Assembly: GCA_017449285.1 (NCBI GenBank)
Contig: JAFSJX010000003.1
Location: forward strand, 1 to 64,000
Reading direction: 5' to 3'
DNA from: Treponema sp.
GTDB taxonomy: Bacteria; Spirochaetota; Spirochaetia; Treponematales; Treponemataceae
DNA length: 64,000 nt
Part shown: positions 52,110 through 60,297 of the stretch, piece after piece
Position numbering within the stretch: position 1 is the first letter of the stretch
Layout of the letters: every line of letters begins with the position of its first letter
Translations under genes and position numbers: made by a program
The notes under the pieces: generated by a model
The model's input: only the letters and a program-made list of their open reading frames with translations
Told to the model about the DNA's origin: nothing
The model's database searches: none

Positions 52110-53391
52110 TTTTGTGTCTGAAGATAACGGAACTTTCTCGCTTACGGTAAATGGTTTTGTTCCCCGTACTGCGCTCGTGCCTTTTGTTCAGGAGCGTGGC
52201 TCTCAGCCTGACGTTCTGGTAAAAGTTGGCGACCGCGTTCTTGAGGGACAGACTATCGCGCAGACCGATTCTTGTTCCGTACAGGCAACGATTCCTGGCA
52301 TCGTGGAAGATATTCTTATCACCCATTTTCCGAACGGAAAACAGGGAAACGCTGCAAAAATCAATCTGGGTGGCTCGTTCTCTTATACGGGAAAAAAACA
52401 GGCGGAAATTGACTGGCAAAAATACGATGCCTCTACAATTCAGCAGATACTGACGGAAAAGGGTGTGGTGAACACGTTCTCAAAGTGTCAGTCTCTTACC
52501 GGTCAGATAAAATCGTTGCATCCGAAAAGCGCGCGGATTCTTGCGGTGCGCCTGTTTGACGATGACCCCGCGCGTGTTACGGAAAGTTTTATTTCGGCGA
52601 AATTTTCTCATCAAGTCGCTGTTGGTGCGGCGGTGGTGGCACGTGCGATGAGTGCAAATGGAATCGCCTTTGTGTATGACAGCGCGAAGGAAAACCCGCT
52701 TGCCGCAGAAATCGAAAAACTGACTTCGGTTCCAGTGATGGCTTGTGGTATCAATGCGGGAAAATATCCTGCGGGATTCATGCATCAACTTGTCTCAGAG
52801 ATAAAAAGAAATGCGACGGATAAAAAACCGTTCGATGCCATCGGGAACAGAGATTTATTTGTTGATTCGGCAACGCTTCTTGCGGCGTTCAATGCAGTAG
52901 TTCTTTCAGTGCCGCTTATGGAACGTTATGTGCATGTGACGGGAGACTGTCTGAACGCAGCGGCAATTATGAAGGTAAAAATTGGCACTACGCTGGGAGA
53001 TTTAGCAACCCAATGCGGAGGATTTAAGCGTTCTGTTGCAAAAATCATCATAAATGGAATCGTCACAGGAGCGGCAGTCAGCAATCTTTCTATTCCTGTT
53101 ACCAAGATGGTCAAGTCGGTCTCATTCTTGCCGGCGAAAAAAGCGCGGAAGCAATACGATGAAAAATGTGTTCGTTGCGGTGCATGCAGAAAAATCTGCC
53201 CTGTCGGATTGTATCCCGATATCTTATACCGCACATTTATACATAAAAACAATGCCACTGATTTAGAAAAAAACTATGCGGCAACGCATATCTTGTGTAC
53301 GGGGTGCGGATTGTGCAGCGCAGTTTGTCCGTCACGCATTCCGCTTGCAGAGACTGCCGCACTTTTAAAAGGAACTGCCGATGAAAAATAA
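52093..53391 (+). CDS. rnfC: RnfC-like iron-sulfur protein
   Basis: 432 residues. The N-terminal sandwich (LVKVGDRVLEGQTIAQTDS; ATIPGIVEDI) and C-terminal ferredoxin region with two 4Fe-4S sets, CVRCGACRKICP (about 359) and CTGCGLCSAVCPS (about 402), are those of RnfC. However, the usual FMN/NADH loop (GLGGAGFPT) and NGAECEPYL motif are absent; the corresponding region reads VVNTFSKCQSL and AVRLFDDDPARVTES. So electron carriage by the Fe-S clusters may remain without flavin/NADH chemistry. Overlaps the next gene by 11 bases. Confidence 0.8.
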   Translation: MVSVSDFVSEDNGTFSLTVNGFVPRTALVPFVQERGSQPDVLVKVGDRVLEGQTIAQTDSCSVQATIPGIVEDILITHFPNGKQGNAAKINLGGSFSYTGKKQAEIDWQKYDASTIQQILTEKGVVNTFSKCQSLTGQIKSLHPKSARILAVRLFDDDPARVTESFISAKFSHQVAVGAAVVARAMSANGIAFVYDSAKENPLAAEIEKLTSVPVMACGINAGKYPAGFMHQLVSEIKRNATDKKPFDAIGNRDLFVDSATLLAAFNAVVLSVPLMERYVHVTGDCLNAAAIMKVKIGTTLGDLATQCGGFKRSVAKIIINGIVTGAAVSNLSIPVTKMVKSVSFLPAKKARKQYDEKCVRCGACRKICPVGLYPDILYRTFIHKNNATDLEKNYAATHILCTGCGLCSAVCPSRIPLAETAALLKGTADEK

Positions 53392-54451
53392 ATATATGTC
53401 TGTTTCTTTGCGACCGTTCAAGTATCTTTCTCCTTCGGTACATACGAAAGGTCTGGTGTTTTTAATTGTGCTTATCCCGCAGGTTGTGATGCTTTTTCTC
53501 ACGCGGAGTTGGAACGCATTGCAGGTGCTTTTTTGTACTACTGCGGCATCTTTTGCCGTTACGGGAATTGATTGTTTTTTTGAGCAAAAACGCGCATACG
53601 ACTGGATTTCTGCTCTGGTACGTGCGCTGATTATCGGTCTTTTGATTCCCTCTGACTATCCGCTGTTTTCCGTATTTTTGGTTACGTTCTCTGTGCTTTT
53701 GGTGGTTACGTATTTTCTGGGCGGATTTGCCGATTCATGGGTCAATCCAGTCGCGCTTACTGTTGCCGTCTGTTGGATGCTGAGCGCACATTTTTTCCCG
53801 GAATCCTTGTTGCAAACAGAGGATTTGTCATCGAAGAACCTTTCGCTTTTGTTTATTCAAAATGGAAATATTCCTGTTATGCCCATTGATGCGAGGATTA
53901 CCTCTTTTCTGAACAAGACCGTGTTTAACCTGTTCAGTGTTTCTATTCCTGAAGGATTTGTGTCGCTTTTGTGGGATTCTCATTCGCTGATTCCTGCGTT
54001 CCGATTCAATCTGCTTACGCTGTTCACCTCAATCTTTCTTATTTCATTTGATATTATCGGGATGCTTATTCCGGCAATCTATCTTGTGGTCTACTGTCTG
54101 CTGGTCAGGTTTGTCGCGCCTGTTTTTTATGGCGGAACGGTCGGGCAGGGAGATATGCTTTTTGCGCTTTTGACCAGCGGAACGCTTTTCTGTACGGTAT
54201 TTCTTTTGCAGTGGTACGGTACGATGCCCATTACGCTTACGGGAAAAATTGCCTATGGTATCATCTCTGGAATTGCAGTGTTCCTGATTGTAGGAGTCGG
54301 GGATTCAGGCGTTGGTTCTGTGTTTACAATTTTGGTGGTCAATGTGATTGTGCCGCTCATTCATGCGATAGAGACGGCGGCAGAGAAACGGTATTTGAAT
54401 CACATACTGCTTCCAAAGGTTGAGGCCTTTAAGGATGGTCAACATGCCTAA
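53381..54451 (+). CDS. rnfD: RnfD-like membrane protein
   Basis: 356 residues, about 9-10 helices, RnfD/NqrB family by order and pattern: a first helix LIVLIPQVVMLFLT, FLGGFADSWVNPVALTVAV, and GQGDMLFALLTSGTLFC, which corresponds to the LFSGGTMLGAFF segment of RnfD. The covalent FMN site S/T-G-A-T expected in the central loop is not seen; that loop reads SIPEGFVSLLWDSHS. The next conserved piece, TDPVTSP, is replaced by LQWYGTMPIT. A structural homologue whose flavinylation is doubtful. Confidence 0.75.
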   Translation: MKNKYMSVSLRPFKYLSPSVHTKGLVFLIVLIPQVVMLFLTRSWNALQVLFCTTAASFAVTGIDCFFEQKRAYDWISALVRALIIGLLIPSDYPLFSVFLVTFSVLLVVTYFLGGFADSWVNPVALTVAVCWMLSAHFFPESLLQTEDLSSKNLSLLFIQNGNIPVMPIDARITSFLNKTVFNLFSVSIPEGFVSLLWDSHSLIPAFRFNLLTLFTSIFLISFDIIGMLIPAIYLVVYCLLVRFVAPVFYGGTVGQGDMLFALLTSGTLFCTVFLLQWYGTMPITLTGKIAYGIISGIAVFLIVGVGDSGVGSVFTILVVNVIVPLIHAIETAAEKRYLNHILLPKVEAFKDGQHA

Positions 54452-54923
54452 TAACGATATAAAACTCATACTGAAAAAATATGGCATATTCTTCGGGCTT
54501 GTTTTTGGCATGGCGGTGATTTTGTTCTGCTTTGTGCTGCTTTCCCGCAGTCCGTGGAAGCATGGACTTGCCCAGACGGTGCAGGACACGTTGAATTATT
54601 ATTATCCCGATTCTTATATGGTGGGAGAATATCACGATATTGAGTCCTCGCTTTCTACGAGCGCGGCAGTTTTTACTGTAAAGCCAAAGAAAGCGAATAC
54701 GACGGAACTTTCCGCCTATTGTGTTTTGGTTCGTATTCCTACAATTGCAGGCGCGGCACCGGGAGTGTTTTTGTACAGCGTACGGTATGGTGCGCATTTT
54801 GTGGGCTACGCGATTGATATTGGCAAGGCAGATGACGTGCTTTCCTTTGATATGCAGAAAAGTACGATTCACTATTGGCAGAAGCAGATTCCGCTCATTC
54901 TGGAAAAGGCAGGTGTGCTATGA
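54435..54923 (+). CDS. RnfG-position protein without flavinylation motif
   Basis: About 162 residues from the ATG at 54435, overlapping rnfD by 17 bases; a longer frame starts at 54420 and an ATG three codons later (54444) is equally possible. One N-terminal helix (KYGIFFGLVFGMAVILFCFV), then a periplasmic domain (DTLNYYYPDSYMVGEYHDI; FLYSVRYGAHFVGYAIDIG). This size and topology fit RnfG and the gene takes its place between rnfD and rnfE, but the S/T-G-A-T-x-S/T FMN-attachment motif is absent. It may be a highly derived RnfG or an unrelated replacement. Stop overlaps the rnfE start (ATGA). Confidence 0.6.
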   Translation: MVNMPNNDIKLILKKYGIFFGLVFGMAVILFCFVLLSRSPWKHGLAQTVQDTLNYYYPDSYMVGEYHDIESSLSTSAAVFTVKPKKANTTELSAYCVLVRIPTIAGAAPGVFLYSVRYGAHFVGYAIDIGKADDVLSFDMQKSTIHYWQKQIPLILEKAGVL

Positions 54924-55537
54924 GAGGAAAAAACATCTATTTTTATATAGCCGCGGCATTGGCGGTCATCGTTCCTGTTCCGGGCAGACTCGCATTCGGG
55001 CTTTTAATGATTGTTCTCTTTAATATTCAGATAATCACCGGCGTTTTGTTCTGCCATTTGGTCACGTTGCTGAAACTGAATGACTTGAAGAATGTACTGG
55101 TCGCCATTGAGTTGATTTCAATAACGATTTTGTTTAAGCAACTGGTGATTTTGTTCTGTCCTGTTGCCGCGCTCACGCTGGGTTTTTGGATGTATCTTCC
55201 CGCTTTATCCAGCGCAATCATCGAATTCTCATATCGTGATAATGTTCGCCCGCTTTCGGAAGACCTGAAAGAAAAGAGTTTCCGAAATGCGGTCTTTTCT
55301 TTGCTGGCGATGCTGATTTTCTTTGTGCGGGATATTGTCGGGTATGGTACGCTGACTTTCCCCGTATGGCAGAAGATTGCGGTGGCTCATGTTGGGGGGC
55401 CGAAGCATGGAACGTATGCAGGTGCATTTATAGCCACAATTCCTGGCGCGTTCGTGCTGCTTGCCCTTATTCTTGCGTGCTATCTGTTCGTAAAGAAGCA
55501 GTTTACCAGAATTGAGCGGGCGGGAGGTTTGCAATGA
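54920..55537 (+). CDS. rnfE: RnfE-like membrane protein
   Basis: 205 residues from the ATG at 54920; a frame extending upstream lies inside the preceding gene. Six helices, in the RnfE/NqrD place of the cluster. The region expected to hold the Cys in LGLCPLLAV has no Cys (IAAALAVIVPVPGRL). A later LVILFCPVAALTLGFW may hold the second Cys. Family is called mainly from position and helix pattern; sequence similarity is low. Overlaps rnfA by four bases. Confidence 0.7.
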   Translation: MRGKNIYFYIAAALAVIVPVPGRLAFGLLMIVLFNIQIITGVLFCHLVTLLKLNDLKNVLVAIELISITILFKQLVILFCPVAALTLGFWMYLPALSSAIIEFSYRDNVRPLSEDLKEKSFRNAVFSLLAMLIFFVRDIVGYGTLTFPVWQKIAVAHVGGPKHGTYAGAFIATIPGAFVLLALILACYLFVKKQFTRIERAGGLQ

Positions 55538-56094
55538 TTTTTAACGCGCTTGTATATTATGTGTTTTCTGCCTCTGTCTTTTTGATGTACGGTATCAGCC
55601 TGAATAATTTGGTCTCGTCAAACAGTAATTATGGCTCTCTTATGCTGACCGGCGTAAAATCGCTCATCACGTCAACGATGACCATAGCCCTTTCCTATGT
55701 GATTGCGAACCTTCTGCTTGCGCCAGCGCATCTTGCCGAATTGTTTCCTTTTGTGACCGTTTTTGTGTTCATCATGTTCTCGGCGATTATCGAAGTCTTT
55801 ATTGGAATCGGTTTGCAGAATTCAATCACCGAATTTGGTATGCCGCTTTTGTGCGTTTTGATTGCGATAAACGAGTCCTCTTCCATAGGATATGCGATAG
55901 TCATAGCCATTGCTTGTATTACGGCGTTTTATGTGCTGTTCGGTATTGTCTACGCATTGCGCAATCGTTTTGATATGTTCTCGCCGGCAATGGGGTTGAG
56001 GGTATACTGTCTGCTATTCGTGAGCCTTGCGATTATTCTGATTGCGCTGCGGGCGTTCAATGTTTCATGGTTCACGAATTTGGGAGGCATGTGA
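55534..56094 (+). CDS. rnfA: RnfA-like membrane protein
   Basis: 186 residues, six helices. Position and length match RnfA/NqrE. The two membrane cysteines that bind a 2Fe-2S cluster in canonical pairs (FLGICPFLG and NCAVLG) are not where expected: the first helix reads FLMYGISLNNLVS and the fourth PLLCVLIAINESS. There is no Cys at all in the first 100 residues. It is probably a structural remnant or acts with altered redox chemistry. Stop overlaps the rnfB ATG. Confidence 0.72.
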   Translation: MIFNALVYYVFSASVFLMYGISLNNLVSSNSNYGSLMLTGVKSLITSTMTIALSYVIANLLLAPAHLAELFPFVTVFVFIMFSAIIEVFIGIGLQNSITEFGMPLLCVLIAINESSSIGYAIVIAIACITAFYVLFGIVYALRNRFDMFSPAMGLRVYCLLFVSLAIILIALRAFNVSWFTNLGGM

Positions 56095-56633
56095 TGATTC
56101 TTACGATTCTGCTGCTGATTGTATTTCTGCTTGCTTCGAGCGGTTTCCTGTTCTTTTTCTTTTGCTTTTTTGTTCCTGCGCTTAAATCAAAGTATTTTGG
56201 AGTTTCTTCCGTTCTTTCTACGGAGCGGAATATTTCCTGTGAGGAAGAAAAGACGGATTCTACCATTGCGAATCCCAAAAAACGGGCCGTCATTGAGTCC
56301 GCACAAAAAGATGAGCATGAGCGGAGATTGTATTACACAGGGCTGAAAAACTGTGCCGTCTTCCACGAAAACTATGAGTCGGAGTACAATGATTTTCATG
56401 GTTGCGCTGGGTTTGGTGACTGCATGAAGGTGTGCCATCAAAATGCGATTCAGCTTGAAAATGGCATTGCAGTTGTAACCGATTTATGTGACGGTTGCGG
56501 TCTTTGTCTGGATGCATGTCCTGTCAGTTTGATTTCGTTGGTCGATAAAAACAACGAAAATATATCGCTTCCTGCAAGAAAGCACTTTAAATTTTGGCAA
56601 AAGTGTTATAGAATAATACGACAAAGGAGTTAA
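56094..56633 (+). CDS. rnfB: RnfB-like ferredoxin protein
   Basis: 179 residues from the ATG at 56094 (frame extends to 56067 inside rnfA). An N-terminal helix ILTILLLIVFLLASSGFLFF anchors it. The first RnfB Fe-S motif (GANCGACG..GC) is absent. The ferredoxin part is CAGFGDCMKVCHQNAI followed by CDGCGLCLDACPVSLIS; the first cysteine of the first cluster (four residues before the Cys at 104) is replaced by Asp (100). The second cluster is intact. So at most one to two clusters remain. Confidence 0.78.
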   Translation: MILTILLLIVFLLASSGFLFFFFCFFVPALKSKYFGVSSVLSTERNISCEEEKTDSTIANPKKRAVIESAQKDEHERRLYYTGLKNCAVFHENYESEYNDFHGCAGFGDCMKVCHQNAIQLENGIAVVTDLCDGCGLCLDACPVSLISLVDKNNENISLPARKHFKFWQKCYRIIRQRS

Positions 56634-56685
56634 GTAAGGGTACAAAGGTTGACGCAGGGTGGGGCGCAGCACTTGTTTTTGTGTT

Positions 56686-58686
56686 ATGAAAGTGTTGCAT
56701 GTGTGTCTGTCGCTGACCGCAACTATATCGGGTATTGTTTCACCCGAAGCGTTGGAAAGTGACTATCAGAAGCTCTATAAAAAAATCGCCTCATTTTTGT
56801 ATGCGCATCCCGCGTATAAACTGACTTTTTCTTTTGAAGGGCAAATCTTTTCTTGGCTCGCAAAAAAGCATCCCGAATTCATAAGACTCCTAAAAGAATT
56901 GCTTTCCCGCAAGCAGATTGAAGTTCTTGGCGGGGGCTATTATAATCCTGTTCTTCCTCTTTTGCTTCCTATTGACAGGAATGGTCAGATTGAGATGTAC
57001 ACGTCTGAACTAAGCGCAGCACTGGGAAAACGTCCGCGCGGTATGACCGTCTACGGCTCAATTTGGGATAATTCTGTCGTGCCGAACCTATATGCGAGTG
57101 GCATGGAATATGTGCTTCTTGATACGTCGATTATTCCCCCTGCAAAACGATGTGCCTTGCCGCTTTTACTTACCGAGCATGGAAAGTCAATAAAAGTGCT
57201 TCCCGTGTATCGTGATTTTCTGCCAGAGAACGAAGAAAATGCCGGGTCATATTTTGCTTCCGTGCGGAAAAGTCTTGAAAAAACGCTCAAAAAAATCGGC
57301 TGTGCTTTGGAAGAGGAACGTGTTATCTGCCTGAACTTGAATACTGCCCAGTTTTCTGCGTTGCTAGACTCAGGTACACTGGAAGATTTCTACGAGACAG
57401 CGCTGGAAGAATCGAATTCTGTTTCTTTTACGCTCCCCCAGGAATATCTTCACAAGCACAGCGCATTAGTTCCCGCATACATTGCCCCTGGCATTCAATC
57501 AGATATTGCGCAATGGGGAATTAATCCGTATACGCCATCAGAAAACAAATCGACTTTTCCTGTTACCATCTACGATTTTCTTTCTACGTATAACCGAAAT
57601 CATGCGCTGTATGACCGCACTTTGTATATCAGTACGCTTGTCGCAAACTGCCACGGAGATAAGAGCCGTAAGAAACTGGCGCGCGAAAAGTTGTGGCAGG
57701 CGCAGACGGGAAAGGCATTTGTGTGCAATCCCGAAGGCATTTTTGCTACTAACGCCATCCGCCAGAACGCATACCGTGCGCTGACAGAGACAGAAAAAAT
57801 TGTCCGCGAATGTCTGAGTGGCAAGCGTGAATTTAAAGAATCGGTGACCAGTTACGATTATAATGCGGACGGACACGATGAATATGTCTGCCAGATGAAG
57901 TCTTTCGATGCCTGTATCTCGCTAAAAGGCGCGCTCATCACCGAGTTGGACATCATGCACAACACGGGAAACTATGCCGACAATTTGAAACGCATCGAAA
58001 AATTTGACAAAGTTGATGACAATTACGAGCGAGGTCTTTTTGTGGAGCATCTTTTTACCCGCGATGAATTTGCCGACTACAAAAAAGGCTTGCCTACTGG
58101 GAACGGAATCTTTTCTCAAGTGCAGTTCAGTCAGGTCGGCTTTGACAAAAAACGCCACGAAATCAAATTGCTTGGCACTGGTGAATTTGATGGTATGGCT
58201 CAGCCAGTTTCTTTGAGGAAGCATTACATCATCAATTCAAACGGCTTTACCGTGCAGTACATCCTTAAAAACGAAAGTCCGCTTGCATTGAAAGCAGAAC
58301 TGGTGGTGGAGTCAAATTTTGCCCAGACCGATTTTACCAGCACCGACTGCAACAGTTACAACGCGGAGATTATTTCTCGCGAAGAAAAACATGAACTTTC
58401 TGCCCAGACCAAGCCAGAGACGTTGACTGATGTTTCGTTCGTGCAGATTACCGATGCTTCCAACGATATTTCGTTTGTCTACGAACTGAATGAGAATGCC
58501 GATGTTACTTGTATGCCCCTGTATTTCCGCCGTCCGCAGACAGACAACGCCATTCTCCAGATTGCAGGTACAACCTTTGTCAGCTCGCTTTGCTGGAACG
58601 TAGACTTATCCGCCGGCATGGAAATGGAAAAGACTATCAATTTTACCATCATCACGCCCAAAAAGCGCAAAGGAAAGCGGAAATAA
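56686..58686 (+). CDS. GH57/DUF1925-DUF1926-like protein, probably catalytically inactive
   Basis: 666 residues from the ATG at 56686. The fold of the GH57 alpha-amylase/4-alpha-glucanotransferase group is visible (LTFSFEGQIFSWLAKKHPEF; IEVLGGGYYNPVLPLLLP; LYASGMEYVLLDT), with the C-terminal DUF1926-type beta domain (SVTSYDYNADGHDEYVCQ; FTVQYILKNESPLALKAELV). The nucleophile motif WLTERVW is replaced by TVYGSIWDN (about residues 120-128, Gly in the Glu place), the acid motif DDGEKFG is not found (LNTAQFSALLDSG), and the HQP motif is missing. So it is probably a carbohydrate-binding or regulatory relative. Lies 52 bases after rnfB. Confidence 0.75.
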   Translation: MKVLHVCLSLTATISGIVSPEALESDYQKLYKKIASFLYAHPAYKLTFSFEGQIFSWLAKKHPEFIRLLKELLSRKQIEVLGGGYYNPVLPLLLPIDRNGQIEMYTSELSAALGKRPRGMTVYGSIWDNSVVPNLYASGMEYVLLDTSIIPPAKRCALPLLLTEHGKSIKVLPVYRDFLPENEENAGSYFASVRKSLEKTLKKIGCALEEERVICLNLNTAQFSALLDSGTLEDFYETALEESNSVSFTLPQEYLHKHSALVPAYIAPGIQSDIAQWGINPYTPSENKSTFPVTIYDFLSTYNRNHALYDRTLYISTLVANCHGDKSRKKLAREKLWQAQTGKAFVCNPEGIFATNAIRQNAYRALTETEKIVRECLSGKREFKESVTSYDYNADGHDEYVCQMKSFDACISLKGALITELDIMHNTGNYADNLKRIEKFDKVDDNYERGLFVEHLFTRDEFADYKKGLPTGNGIFSQVQFSQVGFDKKRHEIKLLGTGEFDGMAQPVSLRKHYIINSNGFTVQYILKNESPLALKAELVVESNFAQTDFTSTDCNSYNAEIISREEKHELSAQTKPETLTDVSFVQITDASNDISFVYELNENADVTCMPLYFRRPQTDNAILQIAGTTFVSSLCWNVDLSAGMEMEKTINFTIITPKKRKGKRK

Positions 58687-58723
58687 ACAGAGACCATACC
58701 TGTAAAATAGAGGAATTCGTAAA

Positions 58724-59503
58724 ATGAACGCACTCTTTGTCGTCGGTATCGGCGGCGGAAATCGTGATGGCATGACACAAGCGGCATACGAAGCCATTTC
58801 CCGCGCGGACGTTATCGCGGGCTACAAAACCTATATCGATTTGGTCGCGCCGCTGTTTCCCCAAAAAGAAATCTACGCCACCGGCATGATGAAAGAAGCG
58901 GAGCGGTGCAGGGCGGCGCTGGAACTGGCGCGCGCGGGAAAAAACGTTGCCCTTGTGTGCAGCGGAGATGCGGGCGTGTACGGCATGGCAAGCCTTGTCT
59001 ACGAAATTGCGCACGATGAAAAAGACGAGAAGGAATCGGCGCAGACTGAATCTCGCAAATTCCCCGTACAAATCGAAGTGATTGCGGGCGTGACGGCGGC
59101 TCTGGGCGGGGCGGCTCTATTGGGCGCGCCGCTTTCCCATGATTTTTGCACCATTTCGCTCAGCAATCTTCTGACCCCGCAGGACATAATCGAAAAACGA
59201 CTCCGCGCCGCCGCACAGGGAGATTTCTGCATCGCGCTCTACAATCCGCAGAGCCGTCATCGCCCTGACACGCTCAAAAACGCCTGCCGCATCCTCATGG
59301 AAACGCTTTCTCCGCACACACCCTGCGGCTGGGTTCGCAATGTCTCCCGCACGGGTGAAGAGTCCCACATCTGTACGCTCGCGAAACTTTCAGAGACCGA
59401 CTTGGACATGTTCTGTACGGCCTTCATCGGAAACACAGCGACGCGCATACTCGAAATCAGCGGACAGAAAAAACTTGTCACGCCGCGAGGCTACACAAAA
59501 TGA
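58724..59503 (+). CDS. cobJ: Precorrin-3B C17-methyltransferase
   Basis: 259 residues. SAM-dependent methyltransferase of the CobJ/CbiH type: LFVVGIGGGNRDGMTQAA, AGYKTYIDLV, LVCSGDAGVYGMASL, GVTAALGGAALLGAPLSHDF and ALYNPQSRHRPD. Catalyses C17 methylation and ring contraction in corrin synthesis. AGAGGA ribosome site before the ATG. First of five overlapping cob genes; no cobalamin riboswitch is visible in the 37 bases before it. Confidence 0.95.
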   Translation: MNALFVVGIGGGNRDGMTQAAYEAISRADVIAGYKTYIDLVAPLFPQKEIYATGMMKEAERCRAALELARAGKNVALVCSGDAGVYGMASLVYEIAHDEKDEKESAQTESRKFPVQIEVIAGVTAALGGAALLGAPLSHDFCTISLSNLLTPQDIIEKRLRAAAQGDFCIALYNPQSRHRPDTLKNACRILMETLSPHTPCGWVRNVSRTGEESHICTLAKLSETDLDMFCTAFIGNTATRILEISGQKKLVTPRGYTK

Positions 59504-60297
59504 ATCTCCTCGTATTCGCTGGAACGACCGAAGGCACGGACTTTACGCAAAAAGCCCTTTCCGCAGGGCATACCGTCACCGTGAGCGTGGCGACCGACTA
59601 CGGCGCGGACGTGTTGAAAGCAAATCTTTCCTCGTCGCCTGAATTGACTGCGATACGCGAAAAGAAACTGCACATTCTGCATGGTCGCCTTTCTGCCGAG
59701 GAAATTGCCTCGCTTGCCGTGCCATTTGATGCGATTGTGGACGCGACCCATCCATTCGCCGAAGAAGTGACAAAAAATCTCCTCGCCGCAAGCAGAACCG
59801 CCTCCGTGCCGTACTTCCGCCTATTGCGCCCGCCTGTTTCTGTCCGCTACGAAAAGTTGCGCGAGTTCAAGACGATTCCTGAGCTTACCCACGCGCTCTG
59901 CGATACGACGGGAAATGTTTTTCTTTCTACGGGAAGCCGCGATTTGGACGCATTCGCTGCCATTCCAAACTACACTGAACGCCTGTTTGTGCGGGTGCTT
60001 CCTTCCGCAGAATCAATCGAAAAATGCCGCGCGATAGGCTTTGCCCAGAGCCATATCATCGCCATGCAGGGCGCCTTCAGCGTGGAATTGAACAAATCCC
60101 TCTTTTCCGAGTATCATTGCCGTATCCTCGTGACAAAAGAAAGTGGTTCGGCGGGTGGCTTCGCAGAAAAAATTGCCGCGGCACAGGCCCTGGATATGGA
60201 AGTTTTTGCGCTCCTTCCGCCACAGGAGCCGAAACTGGGAATACGGACTTTTTCTACGGCAGAGGATATGCTTTCTGCGCTTTCGGGGGTCAAATGA
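59500..60297 (+). CDS. cobK: Precorrin-6A reductase
   Basis: 265 residues. CobK/CbiJ: LLVFAGTTEGTDFTQKAL (nucleotide-binding start), VDATHPFAEEVTKN, VPYFRLLRPP, NVFLSTGSRDLDAF, and the C-terminal LVTKESGSAGGFAEKI. Reduces the macrocycle using NAD(P)H. Overlaps cobJ and cobL by four bases each. Confidence 0.93.
   Translation: MNLLVFAGTTEGTDFTQKALSAGHTVTVSVATDYGADVLKANLSSSPELTAIREKKLHILHGRLSAEEIASLAVPFDAIVDATHPFAEEVTKNLLAASRTASVPYFRLLRPPVSVRYEKLREFKTIPELTHALCDTTGNVFLSTGSRDLDAFAAIPNYTERLFVRVLPSAESIEKCRAIGFAQSHIIAMQGAFSVELNKSLFSEYHCRILVTKESGSAGGFAEKIAAAQALDMEVFALLPPQEPKLGIRTFSTAEDMLSALSGVK

Noticed and set aside
58687-58723. Cobalamin riboswitch before cobJ
   Set aside because: Only 37 bases are available and no B12-box-like sequence is visible.
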